From Eublepharis macularius (taxonomy: Eukaryota; Chordata; Lepidosauria; Squamata; Eublepharidae), in NCBI RefSeq assembly GCF_028583425.1, contig NC_072796.1, positions 125,771,464 through 125,835,463 on the forward strand: 64,000 bases of DNA, read 5' to 3'. Below are positions 1 through 9,705 of this stretch, piece by piece; position 1 is the first letter of the stretch, and every line of letters begins with the position of its first letter. The translations under genes were made by a program, and so were the position numbers. The notes beneath the pieces were generated by a model. The model did no database searches. It was not told the DNA's origin and was given only the letters and a program-made list of their open reading frames with translations.

Positions 1-50
1 TGCCAGTGAAGAGGATCTTGACCGCACCATAGATGGACTTGCTGACAAGG
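1..50 (+). CDS. Harbinger Myb/SANT-like accessory protein, internal exon (5' end outside window)
   Basis: The reading frame from base 2 is open and encodes an acidic stretch that starts ASEEDLDRTIDG. It ends at AAGG followed by GTGAGC at 51-56, a good splice donor. The donor leaves one base of a split codon (phase 1), which is exactly what the exon at 864-950 needs. The Myb/SANT DNA-binding domain expected in this family must lie in earlier exons before base 1, so the assignment rests on context: the downstream exons and the opposing transposase gene. The exon's 5' limit cannot be seen; a CAG at 4-6 could even be its acceptor. Confidence 0.45.
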
Positions 51-863
51 GTGAGCATTTTTTTGACAGGTTGCTCCAATGGTGGCCCACCCAAAAACAG
101 TCCCTGGAAAGGCTGAAGACATCTCGAGAGTGGGAACGCCAAGATGAGAGTGCCTGTTTTAGGGGAAAAGAAGGGCACGACCTCAGGTTTGCAAGATATG
201 GGAAAGTCTGTCAGTGATGGGATGGTTTGGAGGTCTGTCAGTTATGGGGATGATGTGACATCATCGGCCACACCGTGGAGGTTGTCTTAGACTTATGGTT
301 TCAAATGGTCAACTGTTCACTCCTGCCCAGCCCATCCATGCAAGCAACACCACGGTTTATCCGTTCTATATTTACCAAAATGCATGGATGGAGTTGGCTC
401 TGGATTCAAATATATTTTTGATCAGTCTCCTTTTCATTAATGGATGCCTGACTTGAACTCCAATCTCTACACTCGAAGCATATAAACCCAGTGCCCAGCT
501 TCAGGGACAGATGAACACAGGAATATGAGACCGTGGACGGGTGCATGGACTGGTGCAATTTTCTGTGTGAGACATTCCGGTCCACTAAAAGGCTGAATAA
601 GGGGTAGATGACAGAGGGCACATTCAAAATCTGTTTCAGGTTTTCAGGGCCACCTCATAGTCATTATAGTGGTGCAAAAAAAAACCAGACGTCCCATAAC
701 AGCTCCTATCATCTCTTATATATTGATAGTGGCACAGATACAAATAAGAAAAGAGGACAACGCAGAAGACAGTGCCTGCGAAGTGAATGTTTGAATTGTA
801 TTTATCTATATCACATCCCCGTGTTTTTCTAACCAATCACATTTAAAACCTATAAATTTTCAG
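51..863 (+). other. Intron of the Harbinger accessory gene
   Basis: It runs from a GTGAGC donor to an acceptor ending TTTTCAG at 857-863, phase 1. Short open frames on both strands inside it show no family signature and are taken as chance. Confidence 0.45.
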
Positions 864-950
864 AAAACGACACTACAGGTGCAAACGCAATGGAGGACGA
901 CGACAGTGATTCAGACCTTCCCCTGGGGCATCGTTCACGCTATAACACGG
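864..950 (+). CDS. Harbinger Myb/SANT-like accessory protein, acidic linker exon
   Basis: An 87-base exon lies between an acceptor ending AAATTTTCAG and a strong donor, ACGG followed by GTAAGC at 951. In the phase set by the preceding donor it reads NDTTGANAMEDDDSDSDLPL and then GHRSRYNT, an acidic, serine-rich linker such as lies between the Myb domain and the C-terminal helical region in these proteins. It begins and ends in phase 1, so it could be skipped without shifting the frame. No domain is visible in the exon itself; support comes from both splice sites and phase agreement with its neighbours. Confidence 0.55.
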
Positions 951-2371
951 GTAAGCTTAGTTGATCTGCAGAATCTAAAAGAGTCCAGTTGCACCTATGA
1001 GAAGAGACAATTGCAGAGTGGCATAAGCTCTCCTGAATCACGTTATCTTTGTCTGACATATGAAACAGAGCATGGTCAAATATAGAGGGGGGGAGAGAAG
1101 TGGAGGAGAGAGCAGAGTCATCTTGGGAGGCCGGAGGGTGCCTCACAATCGTTCCTTTTATGTCACATGTCCAAAATCTCCATTCTTTGTGTGCGACTGT
1201 TGGCCTCCAAGGCAGTTGCCCTGTTAGTTTCTGTAAGCCCAACAGCAAGACCATAATATCCCCTTGGCGTGTGACCCTCCTATGGACACAGACCTACCTG
1301 CAAGATGAATTAAAAAAACAAAAATTTTGTTCCCAGAAGCCCACGCCAGGTGTCACCGAGCTCACCCAGACCCCACCTGGTGCAATAAAATCTGTCACCT
1401 GTTTCACTGTGAACAGCATGCATAGTCCCCATTCTGAACCAAATGGAACGTATGAAATTTTCATGTGTGTTGCAATTCATCGGCCACGCAGGGTGCATAG
1501 GTTAGAAAAAAAAAAATTTGGGGACAAACTACGGCTACCTTACAGTCTGCATTGGATTTTCCCAGAACAGTGTAGTGTTCTCCCACTGGTAGCTGAAATT
1601 TCCCATTTATCATGTGAGATTTTTGTCAATGTAATTTTTATCGCATTTGTTGGCTGGTTTCTCAGATCTGCAGCGCACATTGAACCGCACCTTGCACCCC
1701 TCAATTGATAATGCCAACACTGTTGATGTGATCTGCACTGACATGAATCACGGTTCCAAAAATTAATTCTGAGGGACACCCAGACACCGTCTTGGATCAC
1801 CTATCCTCTTTAATGGTTGCTCCCACCACATATGTTCTGATGTTGTCAGGATTTCAAGGAAATTCTTGATTTGGCATAACATTGAAAATGGTCAGAATGT
1901 GCTCACTGTGGAACATTGCAAGAGCAACGTTGGTCAGCATTGGTGTAAAAGGCAGATCGGGACACAGCACGTCTCCTCGCTATCTAAAGCAGATAAATTG
2001 GTCTCTCTCACTAACGCAGTTTTAAACATAATAGCTTTGACTGCTGCCAGTATGTCCTCCATGTTATTTCTGCACAACCCATATGGCAAGTGGCATTGTA
2101 AAAGCCTTCCCGTTATGGAAAAACCTTGATGCTTGTGCATGCATGGTTATCAAAAAATGTGCAACACATTGGCCTCGGCGGGGGCGACGGGATGAACTAG
2201 GCCAAAATCTGTTATGTGGGTTTTGGAAGTCATGGGGAAGTGCCCAAACTATGAAGCCTGCTGCTGGCCAACCAAAAAACATGTTGCATCCTTTTCTTCA
2301 GGCTTAGATTTCTGAATAATGTCTGAGATGTTAACAATTTATTGATCTGTTGCTCTGACTTACATCCACAG
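951..2371 (+). other. Intron of the Harbinger accessory gene, with one possible alternative 3' exon
   Basis: It starts GTAAGC and ends at the acceptor CATCCACAG at 2363-2371. A second acceptor-like site (GGTTTCTCAG, ending 1665) is followed by a phase-compatible frame that stays open to a TAA at 1764-1766. That segment could be an alternative terminal exon or chance. A 202-codon open frame at 1100-1708 shows no recognisable domain and is treated as intronic. Confidence 0.45.
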
Positions 2372-2835
2372 CAGACGGGGCAGATAACAGATGCCTAGCA
2401 GAAGTTTCACCGGGAACAAGACTATTCCAACTAAGAAACAGGAGACGCAGAAACGCAGCACTCTATGGAGTAGCCGATGATATGATGCGCCGTTCTCGAG
2501 AGGAGCACAATGTCCAGGTTTCCCAATGGCGAACGGACAGAGAGATGCTGTGCAGTTGGAAGGCTGATGAGAACAAGATTCAGAGGGAATTCTTGGATCA
2601 CACTAAAATGGAGAGTGAGAAGTTTGCCGAGGCCTGGAAACAGAACATTTCGGTGATGTCTGATGCTGTGAACACTTTGAAGTCATTGGGACAGATGCTC
2701 GCCCAACAGCGTCAAATCATCCCCCCAACACACGATTATGGGCAAACCGCCCTACCTGCCTCACAGGCAACCCCGAAGAAGGCAGCAGCGAGGCGTTCCT
2801 GTGTTGGCAAAGCCAGGGAGAGGCTGACGCTTTGA
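2372..2835 (+). CDS. Harbinger Myb/SANT-like accessory protein, terminal exon
   Basis: The exon follows the acceptor ending at 2371. With the G left by exon 864-950 it stays open for about 153 codons to a TGA at 2833-2835. It encodes an arginine-rich segment (LRNRRRRNAALYGVADDMMR), then a long charged helical stretch rich in E, K, Q and hydrophobic residues, likely a coiled coil, then a basic C-terminal tail (ARRSCVGKARERLTL). In PIF/Harbinger elements the second protein has an N-terminal Myb/SANT domain and a C-terminal part thought to bind the transposase; this exon fits the latter. AATAAA follows 121 bases after the stop. The frame has no break, so the gene may still be functional if its upstream part is intact. 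Confidence 0.65.
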
Positions 2836-2956
2836 GGAGCTATGTTCTGCGTTGCCCTCCTTATTTGCCACATACCATGGTTTTTGGCAGCAAAATTCAT
2901 TTGACAGATTCCGTTGCACTGGTGACCCCTTAATGGTCTTTATCTATTGTATTTGA

Positions 2957-2962
2957 AATAAA
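2957..2962 (+). terminator. Poly(A) signal AATAAA of the accessory gene
   Basis: A canonical AATAAA 121 bases after the stop at 2835, followed by a GT-rich stretch (GTGTGTT at 2964-2970). Confidence 0.55.
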
Positions 2963-3529
2963 TGTGTGTTAAGGAGTTGTCGCCCCAGTCATGTATGTCT
3001 GTTTTAAAATTCTTAACTTTCTGGGATCAAATGGAATCATCAGGGTATAAGATGATGGCCAATCGTTTCCAATGTTGACTCCCTTTTTTTTTTCAACGCA
3101 ATCCCCAAAGTTTAGGAATATTTAACATCAGACAATACAATGAAATCACAGTAAGAATCACATTTGTGTTTCTTTGTGTAAGTGGCATCACTCATGTAGT
3201 GACCATTCTAAACAGCCTTCCTGCAAAAAGTGAAACGCAGCAGTTACCAATCAAGTGGCGCTTCCCCCCCCCCCCTGATTGCAACATGCGGCTAAGTTGT
3301 ATCTTTGGGAGGAGCACTTGCAGTCCGAATTGGAAATTTGGGGGGGGGGGCGGATTCCAGACTTGGCCAAAAATACCCTGACAAACTGTGAACGATGTAT
3401 GCGGGGGACCACTCAGCTGTGTGGGAATGTATTGTCTGCATGTGCCAGGACTTGAATTCACATCCACCGCTTGTCTGACAGCACCCCAATAATCAATAGT
3501 CTTTTGAGTTCAGTTAACCAAATTTTTTT

Positions 3530-3535
3530 TTTATT
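3530..3535 (-). terminator. Poly(A) signal AATAAA of the transposase gene
   Basis: TTTATT on the + strand reads AATAAA on the transposase strand, about 110 bases past its stop codon. Confidence 0.55.
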
Positions 3536-3644
3536 TACACAGATTAGAGTTGCTGGTTGAGACCATTTATGTTCCCCTTGGTTTAGCAGCTTTTCGAAGC
3601 AGGTTAGCCGATGTCCATCACTTGCCGCACCGAGGGAGGCAACA

Positions 3645-4355
3645 TCAACTTGTAGAATCTAGGCCCATATACTTGGCCAGGGCATCCCTAACCACCTTTC
3701 CTTCGGCAAGATGCCTGTGATGGGTGGTCAACTCTTGTCCCTCTCCATGTGAAACAAGTATTGTCTCTGGGGCTGCTCCGCGGCCAGTGATGGGATGTCC
3801 CCGGCTTTCACACAGGTTGTGCAAAACAACACATGCTGTCACCACAGCGATGACGTTGTGCTCCCTAACTTGGAGGCGGTGTGACAGACACCTCCACCTG
3901 GCCTTCAGTCTTCCAAAACAACATTCCACCACGTTCCTGGCTCGCGATAGGCGGGTGTCAAACATTTTCTGAGCTTGTGTGGTTGCCGTTCTCCCGTAGG
4001 GCTTCATAAGCCACCTACGCATGGGGTAGGCTCCATCGGCAATGACCACCGGGGGTATTCTTACACCGTCCACCACCATGAAAGGGTTTCCCGGAATTAG
4101 TGAGCCACTATCCATGGCAACACAGAAGGCGGAGTGGGCGAACACGAAGGCATCGTGGTTCTTCCCACTCCACCCCACCTCGGCGTCCACAAATCTTCCG
4201 CGGTGATCAACTGTGCCTTGGAGCAGAATCGAGGAATAGTTCTTGCGGTTGCCGTACTGATCTGGGCGGCCTCCAGGAGCGCAGATCGGGATATGCGTTC
4301 CATCAATAGCTCCCACACAGTGCGGGAAACCCATTCTACGGAAACCGTCCATTAT
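3645..4355 (-). CDS. PIF/Harbinger transposase (HARBI1/ALP1-like), exon 2: DDE nuclease domain
   Basis: Exon 2 of a complete transposase. The acceptor on the - strand is a long pyrimidine tract ending CTCCCAG (CAG at 4358-4356), and the exon opens with ATAATGGAC. It carries nearly the whole DDE_Tnp_4 nuclease domain. Counting from its first methionine, the acidic triad is D17 in CVGAIDGTHI, D106 in VVIADGAYP and E143 in RNVVECCFGRLK (residues 230, 319 and 356 of the joined protein). The family's GWSGKNHDA block and VVLHNLCE near the C terminus are also present. The enzyme would cut and rejoin transposon ends in the nucleus with two catalytic metal ions. No frameshift or internal stop is seen. 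It differs from host HARBI1, a domesticated relative, by sitting in an element with its own Myb-like partner and a candidate terminal repeat. Confidence 0.92.
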   Translation of the reverse strand: MMDGFRRMGFPHCVGAIDGTHIPICAPGGRPDQYGNRKNYSSILLQGTVDHRGRFVDAEVGWSGKNHDAFVFAHSAFCVAMDSGSLIPGNPFMVVDGVRIPPVVIADGAYPMRRWLMKPYGRTATTQAQKMFDTRLSRARNVVECCFGRLKARWRCLSHRLQVREHNVIAVVTACVVLHNLCESRGHPITGRGAAPETILVSHGEGQELTTHHRHLAEGKVVRDALAKYMGLDSTS

Positions 4356-5588
4356 CTGGGAGAAAGAAAAAAGAAAGGAAAAAAAAAGTCATAGTGCTAT
4401 CAGGCAAACTGTGCATCAAATAATCATCATCACTCAGCGATGTCTAGTTCTTAAACACCCTGAAAGGGTTATTTTTGTAAATTGAATTTAGGATTTTTTT
4501 GCATTCTGAAATGTTGGGTGGAGGTTCTCTTATGTTTGGTGTAATTTAAATTGAATGATCCACATATCCACACAAGTCTCTCTCTTCTCACCCTTTGGCA
4601 ATAAAGGTGACCGTTGGTGGTTTAAAAATCAGCATCTTTTTGAGGCCACTAAGTGGCCCACCAAATTGGGATCGTCTTGTGCCTCGCTAGAGGGAACGAG
4701 AACGGGTGTGAGACGGGCCCATGACAATTGGGTCCATTCTGGACTCAAAATTCCACCCCGGGCCACAGAGGCCTCTATTTTTTCTAACCCTGGAGACAGG
4801 TGTTTGGCGGTGTATGAGGCACTGTTTTTCGGGGTAAACCAAAACATCCCCCCAGGTAACAAATTAACTAGAAATTGTTGGAGAGTGGGATAACAGGTCG
4901 GATAAGGTGCCTTGCACGTTGTGTTTACTTTGCTTTCACAATGCCACCCAGAGCCACCATGAAGGGAGACGTTTCTCCCCATAGAGAACCATGGAGATTT
5001 TAGGAGGATTCGTGAAGAATTGGATGGGAGGGGGGGTAAACTTGTATCCCCATATTTCACAGTATTCCTAAATTTGGAGGTTTGACAAAGGAGGGTTAGG
5101 AGAAGGTGTTCAACAACTGTGCAACGATTAGGGTCACACAGTAGGGGGAAATACCAAACTGCATTCCTGCACACCACCCCACCTATGTAAACCAAATGTT
5201 TATATCACAGAGGCAAAAAAGGCAATCCCTCTCCACGACAATTCTTTTTGTTACCTGCTTCAGATCACACGGCGAGGGGTGTGTGTGTGTGTCAGTTGTT
5301 GCCCCTCTTTTTCTTAAAAAAAAAGGATTTGTGTGGTGGAAGAACACACTATGAGGGTTGAATGCCATTGCATGCTCAAGGTGTCTGTGGGCAATGTTCA
5401 CTCACACTCAAACAAACACATAGCGTTGTAGATTTTGAGAGGGTTTCAAAATTACCTTTAAAATGACTGGGAGAGGGGGATGATGTACACACCAGAGTGT
5501 TGTGTACTGGTCGTTCCGTTAATGTCACAATTTTTTTTAAACGATAAATTGTAATAGCGAAATTTTGATATTTCAAAATAAAAATTAC
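4356..5588 (-). other. Intron of the Harbinger transposase gene
   Basis: On the - strand the donor is CAG followed by GTAATT (5588 downwards) and the acceptor is a pyrimidine tract ending CCCAG. The junction is phase 0, so the conserved fold runs from GSGIGQ straight into IMDGFRRMGF. A 188-codon open frame inside (4629-5195, - strand) has no recognisable domain and is not called. Confidence 0.8.
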
Positions 5589-6224
5589 CTGTCCAATCCC
5601 ACTTCCGAAGGAGACAGTCTTCGATAGAAGTTCCACCTCGACCGCGAGGCAGAACTCGACCACCGCGGAGGCTACCGTTGACTTCCCAATCCCGAACAGA
5701 TCGCTCGCCACCTGGTAGCTTGTTCCGCTGGCCAGCCACCAAATTGCAACCGCGACTCGTCTCTCCACCGATATTGCAGAGCGAAGGGAGGTGTTTTGAC
5801 GCTGCAGCCTTGGACGCAGGGCTTCCACCAAGTCGATGAAGGTCCTCTTGGACATCCGGAAGCGGCGCATCCACCGACGGTCATCCCAGTGCACCAACAC
5901 GATATTCTCCCACCAGTCGGTGCTTCTCGGGTATACCCAGTGCTGCCGTGGCTCCTCCATCTGCGCAAGCAGGAACCAATGTTGGAAGCGCTGCCGGCGC
6001 CGAATTCTGGAGCGCGTCCAGGCGACGGTGGAGACTGAATCCTGGAACAGAATCCTGGCTGCAGCTCTGCGGCGTTGGGCTGAATAGCGCCGGTAAGCGA
6101 GAAGCAGCTGCGTCTGGCAAGCCAGCAACGTAAACATCAGCTGTCCGATGAGGGCGACTATAGGATCCATACCCACAACCGAATCGGCAACAGTAACCAC
6201 AACGACACCAAGCATACCAACCAT
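5589..6224 (-). CDS. PIF/Harbinger transposase (HARBI1/ALP1-like), exon 1: N-terminal and helix-turn-helix region
   Basis: This exon gives 212 residues, so the joined protein is 448. Residues 1-45 are strikingly hydrophobic, followed by an arginine-rich stretch (about 45-82). The family block HWVYPRSTDWWENI at 95-108 and RFRMSKRTFIDLVEALRP at 121-138 follow, then ISVERRVAVAIWWLASGTSY (151-170) and FGIGKSTVASAVVEFC (177-192), the usual helix-turn-helix-like DNA-binding region. The start at 6224 was chosen because a TATA box lies about 40 bases upstream and the frame is open from there to the donor at 5588; a second ATG three codons on is also possible. Coding continues past the donor for some 70 codons without family resemblance, which supports the splice. 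Confidence 0.88.
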
Positions 6225-6264
6225 CCGCTCACACCCACAAATAGATTTTGCCGAGAACCTTCCC

Positions 6265-6271
6265 TTTTATA
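6265..6271 (-). promoter_or_regulatory. TATA box of the transposase gene
   Basis: The - strand reads CTATAAAAGGG here. A start site about 30 bases downstream would fall near 6238, leaving a 5' leader of roughly 15 bases before the ATG at 6224. The position relative to the coding start is the main support. Confidence 0.55.
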
Positions 6272-6577
6272 GACCATTCGAATCGCCCGCCCAAAAAAGT
6301 TAACCAGTGGCTATCGAGATGTTCACGTGATTTGTCGCTTTGTTGATGTTTCCTCATTTCGATAAAACGAAATAACGGAAAAGTGTTTTCAAAAAAAATA
6401 AAAAAAAAAAGGGAGGGAAAAAAGGTACCGCCCACAAAAGCGGTTGGCGAGCGGACGTGTGACCGGAGGCTCGCGCGAGAAAGCCGGATGGGGAGCCTGA
6501 ATGTGAACGGAGAAGGAAAAGTTGCGGGTTGGAGGAAACCGAAAGAAAAGCGATTTATAAGCGGGTAATGGGTGAAT

Positions 6578-6589
6578 GTGGATTCAGCC
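6578..6589. repeat. Probable right terminal repeat end of the Harbinger element
   Basis: The + strand ends GTGGATTCAGCC at 6589. Read inward it is GGCTGAATCCAC, the same as the first 12 bases of the foldback MITE at 18248 and close to the one at 8155. A Harbinger TSD would be the 3-mer after it, TCT at 6590-6592. The left end lies before base 1, so the pair cannot be checked here. Confidence 0.5.
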
Positions 6590-6609
6590 TCTCTCTCTCT
6601 CTCTCTCTG
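6587..6609. repeat. (CT)n microsatellite at the Harbinger boundary
   Basis: A run of CT dinucleotides follows the presumed element end. A short complementary GAGAGAGAG tract sits at about 6618-6628. Confidence 0.7.
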
Positions 6610-7059
6610 TATTGTTAAAGAGAGAGAGTACAGTTTAATTGGACCACAGCTCAGGCAGAAAGCCTCTTAATCCCCAGAGTTTTGTGAGTGCCGTCAGATA
6701 GACAATGCTAGAGCAATTGAACATGCGCTAGAGACTTGCTGGCAATATGTGATCAGTAGACAGAAGGAAACCAAATGGTGTCGTGTGCACATTTGCTGAA
6801 GTTTTAATTGCTTTCCTTCTCTCAAGGGGGCTTGTATCCAAAAAGGCAAATGTTAAACTAGGAAGCTCGTTCAGATGCTAGCTAAATGCTACCTTGTTTT
6901 TATACTCTGGTGTGATCCACTCTGAGCTGCTCTGCAAGAAGAGCAGAATATAAATATAATAAATAAATAAACAAACATCTTTGTTTGTCCCACCAGAATA
7001 CATTAGTATTGTCCACCTAAACTGTCAGGGGCTCCATGACTCGACCCATTAACCTCAAG
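6610..7059. other. Unassigned; SINE-like tail
   Basis: No gene is visible. Bases 6905-6975 (GATCCACTCTGAGCTGCTCT, then AATATAAATATAATAAATAAATAA) look like the 3' end of a squamate tRNA-derived SINE in + orientation; the rest is unassigned. Confidence 0.35.
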
Positions 7060-7250
7060 CTTAGAGGTGGCGGAAAGTGTCATCAGGTCGCAGCTGATTT
7101 ATGGCAACCCCAGAGGGATTTCAAAGCAAGAGACATTCTGAGGCGGCTTGCCATTGCCTTCCTCTGTGTAGAGACCTTGGTCTTCCTTGTTAGTACCCCA
7201 TCCAGTTATTGACCAGGGCTGATCCTGCTTAGTTTCTGAGATTTGATGAG
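7060..7250 (-). mobile_element. 5S rRNA-derived SINE, antisense copy
   Basis: Bases 7185-7235 are the reverse complement of the 5S rRNA internal region (compare GCTAAGCAGG...CCTGGTTAGTA), here diverged. The segment GTCGCAGCTGATTTATGGC at about 7078 is the reverse complement of the 3' body seen in the sense copy at 56225-56436. Confidence 0.65.
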
Positions 7251-7689
7251 ATTAGTTTAGTCTGGACTAATCAGGCAACCTAAAACTACACATGCTCAGG
7301 ACTCAAAGCCATCTTCAGGCACAGAAGGAAATAGCAGCATGTAACAACCTCTGGGATTGGGAGGCAATAAGAAGCCTCTGGATTGGTTGCATCAGGTAGG
7401 AACATGGGATTTGCATACCAGGAAGATGGACTTCTTTCCCCTGAATAAGCAACTGAGGAGTATCTTCTGGGTGTGCCAGCTGAAATTCCTGGCTGCAAAC
7501 CCAGTCCGGCATCAAACATTAAAGAAGGAATTCTAGTTTGGAAATCCAGATTTGGATATTGCTATGCTGCTCCTAGGCCCTGAGTGGACTTTGACACAAA
7601 TTATTCTTTATTTCCCCCGCCCTCTCTTCCATCTTGGAGGAAAGAATCCTTCTGACTGTGCTGGAAGAAGGTATACCCTATTAGCTGAC
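7251..7689. other. Unassigned
   Basis: No coding signal and no repeat I can name. Confidence 0.4.
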
Positions 7690-7692
7690 TCA

Positions 7693-7926
7693 GAGCCAAG
7701 CTACAAGTGACGAATGACACAGGTTGGACACTTGTCAGCTTCCCTCAAGTTTTGATGGAAAATGTAGGCAGCTTGGCGGAATGTTGGACAAGTGACAGTT
7801 GAAAAGTCCATTGGATAGCAGTCGGAGAGCCAAGCTGCAAGAGCAGAACGCCTACATTTCCCATCAAAACTTGAGGGAAGCTGACAAGTGTCCAACCTGT
7901 GTCATTCATCACTTGTAGCTTGGCTC
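7693..7926. mobile_element. Harbinger-type MITE, GAGCCAAGC family, copy 1
   Basis: The ends are inverted: GAGCCAAGCTACAAGTGACG at the left and its near reverse complement ending GCTTGGCTC at 7926. They are flanked by TCA at 7690-7692 and TCA at 7927-7929, a 3-bp TNA duplication typical of PIF/Harbinger. Most of the element folds back on itself. No coding capacity. Confidence 0.7.
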
Positions 7927-8154
7927 TCAGTCATTATCAGAAGGGATATTTAGCTCTAAGAAAAAGAAAAAAACCCTTTTCTCCTAACCCGCTCCAATTG
8001 TCAACTTGTTCTGGAACAAACACATAACAAGACCTTTTTGGTCCCTCCTTCCCCCTTAATCCTTTATGGGATCCTTCTTTTTCTTGTGTAAAATTAATCA
8101 CTAAAGGAAAGGTGTATTCACAGGGTAAGGCTGCTCACTGACTGTAGAGACTTT

Positions 8155-8304
8155 GGCTGATTCCGCACACGTTGGATAATGCACTTTCAATGCACTTTAT
8201 CAATTGTTTGAGGTGGATTTTTTGTTCCACACTCAAAAAAATCCATTCCAAATGATCTATAAAGAGGATTGGAAGGGCATTATCCAACGTGTGTGGAATC
8301 ACTG
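8155..8304. mobile_element. Foldback MITE sharing the Harbinger terminus, copy 1
   Basis: The left end is GGCTGATTCCGCACACGTTG. The right arm is its inverted copy (CAACGTGTGTGGAATCA) with a diverged last few bases. The flanks are TTT on both sides (8152-8154 and 8305-8307), a possible 3-bp TSD but low complexity. The terminal GGCTGA-TCC matches the presumed Harbinger end at 6589. Confidence 0.55.
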
Positions 8305-8344
8305 TTTATCTAATTTATGCTGGAAGCAGCAACAGGAAAGCAGA

Positions 8345-8870
8345 GGGTTATTAATTTATATTTATTTATAGTTTGCCTTTCTCACTGAGTCTCAAGGCAG
8401 ATTATACAGTGTAAGGCAATGCAATCAATATAAAGGAACATCTAATAAGCAGTAGGATTACAGACATTTGAAACAAAGCAAAAAGTATTAGACACTAGGG
8501 GCTTCTGCCACTTGCTGTACATAACGGTAGTTTGAATAGTGAACACTTCTGCCTCCAATCGAAGGAGTTGCAGCAAGACTAGATGAAGCATCAGCAATAA
8601 GTACTCATCCTTTTTTGACGAATCATAGCCAAAATTAGGTCTATAACAAATGTCATACCATGCCTTTCTCCCTAGTGGCGACCCCAAGCAGCTTACATTG
8701 TTCTCTTGCTCTCCATTTCATCATCACAACAACCTTGTGAAGTAGGTCTGGCTGAGAGTGTCTGAGTGGCCCGAGGTCTGCCAGCGACTTTCAGGGCCAG
8801 AGTAGGGATTTGAACCTGGTGATCCTTGACCCTAATCTGACATTTGAACCACTACACCAAGAAAGTCAGT
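8345..8870 (-). mobile_element. tRNA-derived SINE sequences, antisense
   Basis: Bases 8660-8868 are an antisense SINE: AACAACCTTGTGAAGTAGGT, the reverse of the usual ACCTACCTCACAGGGTTGTT block, then AGGGATTTGAACC, a reversed RNA polymerase III B box, then AACCACTACACCA, a reversed A box. Bases 8360-8440 (CTTTCTCACTGAGTCTCAAG) match a 3' tail also seen at 58870-58940 and, in the other orientation, at 28860-28910 and 34600-34640. Confidence 0.65.
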
Positions 8871-8883
8871 GATAGGCCAGGGA

Positions 8884-9196
8884 TAGGGTTGCCATTTCCT
8901 CAGTGGAGGCGGGAGATCCCTCACTCCCACCCTCTGCCCCCTGCCGCTGCTCACCTGGCCAGCGGGGGAACAGGCCTCCAGGGCATGCTCTTGGGGCAAT
9001 GTGATGTCGCTTCTGGGAGTGACATCATTGCACTCCACTGGGAGCGCTCCCGTGCTTCACATGGGGCCAATTTGTGACATCATCGGGCAGGCCCAGGAGC
9101 ACGTGCATGTGAGGCGCGTGCATGTGAAGAAAAAGAATAAGGTGAGTGCCGGATCCTCCCCTCCAGCTGGGAGGGCAAGGGGACCTGGCAACCCTA
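8884..9196. mobile_element. hAT-type MITE, TAGGGTTGCCA family, copy 1
   Basis: It begins TAGGGTTGCCA and ends TGGCAACCCTA. The 8-bp flanks are GCCAGGGA and GCCAGGAA (7 of 8). The interior is GC-rich with several paired GTGACATCAT-like blocks. Non-coding; it depends on a transposase elsewhere. Confidence 0.75.
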
Positions 9197-9204
9197 GCCA
9201 GGAA

Positions 9205-9705
9205 AGTGGTTAAACTCCCATGGTTTTGTCAGGGAGGTGATTTTTTTTCCAGCCTCCCTGTCTGTCCTGCCTGCATTTTCCTGGCTTCTCAAGAGTAAAC
9301 CTTTGCTTCCGTTGCAAATAGCAGGGAGATGTTGTGAAGCTAATTTGCACCTGAAGTGTCAGATTCCCTTCAGTTTTGGCACTGCATCTCCCACCATCTT
9401 CCTGAAACTGATGGCCAATTTTGAGACTCCAAGCTTGATCTTCTGAGGGTTTATGCCTGCCACAAAAGCAAGGGGGTGGGAACGGACCGGGCCATGATGT
9501 TCCAGTTCTCTTCATGTTTGGCATTGCAATCCCCATGAACATCCTGAGGTTAGTGGGCAATTTTGAGACTTCTAACTTCAATTTCTGAGGAGTTGTGCAT
9601 GCCACATATGTGTCCTTCTGTTATTATAGACTATGTCTAACAATGCAGAAAATGTTATTGCATAAATAGAAGATGAACCAGTGGGAACAGAATAATACAT
9701 ACAGC
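9205..9705. repeat. Diverged tandem duplication, period about 145 bp
   Basis: Bases 9368-9462 and 9513-9607 are related: TTTGGCACTGCATCTCCC against TTTGGCATTGCAATCCCC, then CAATTTTGAGACT in both, ending ATGCCTGCCAC and GCATGCCAC. No gene is seen. Confidence 0.5.

Larger units (their letters stand above)
2836..3644. other. Convergent 3' region between the two Harbinger genes
   Basis: There is no gene here. It holds the 3' UTRs and poly(A) signals of both genes. It also has a 12-base C run at 3264-3275 and an 11-base G run at 3340-3350, complementary and about 75 bases apart, so they could pair in single-stranded DNA or in either transcript. Confidence 0.6.

Noticed and set aside
1100..1708. 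202-codon open frame on the + strand
   Set aside because: It lies inside the accessory-gene intron, shows no domain or biased composition, and overlaps an acceptor-like site in another phase.
4629..5195. 188-codon open frame on the - strand
   Set aside because: It is within the transposase intron, has no family resemblance and no splice or phase link to either exon.
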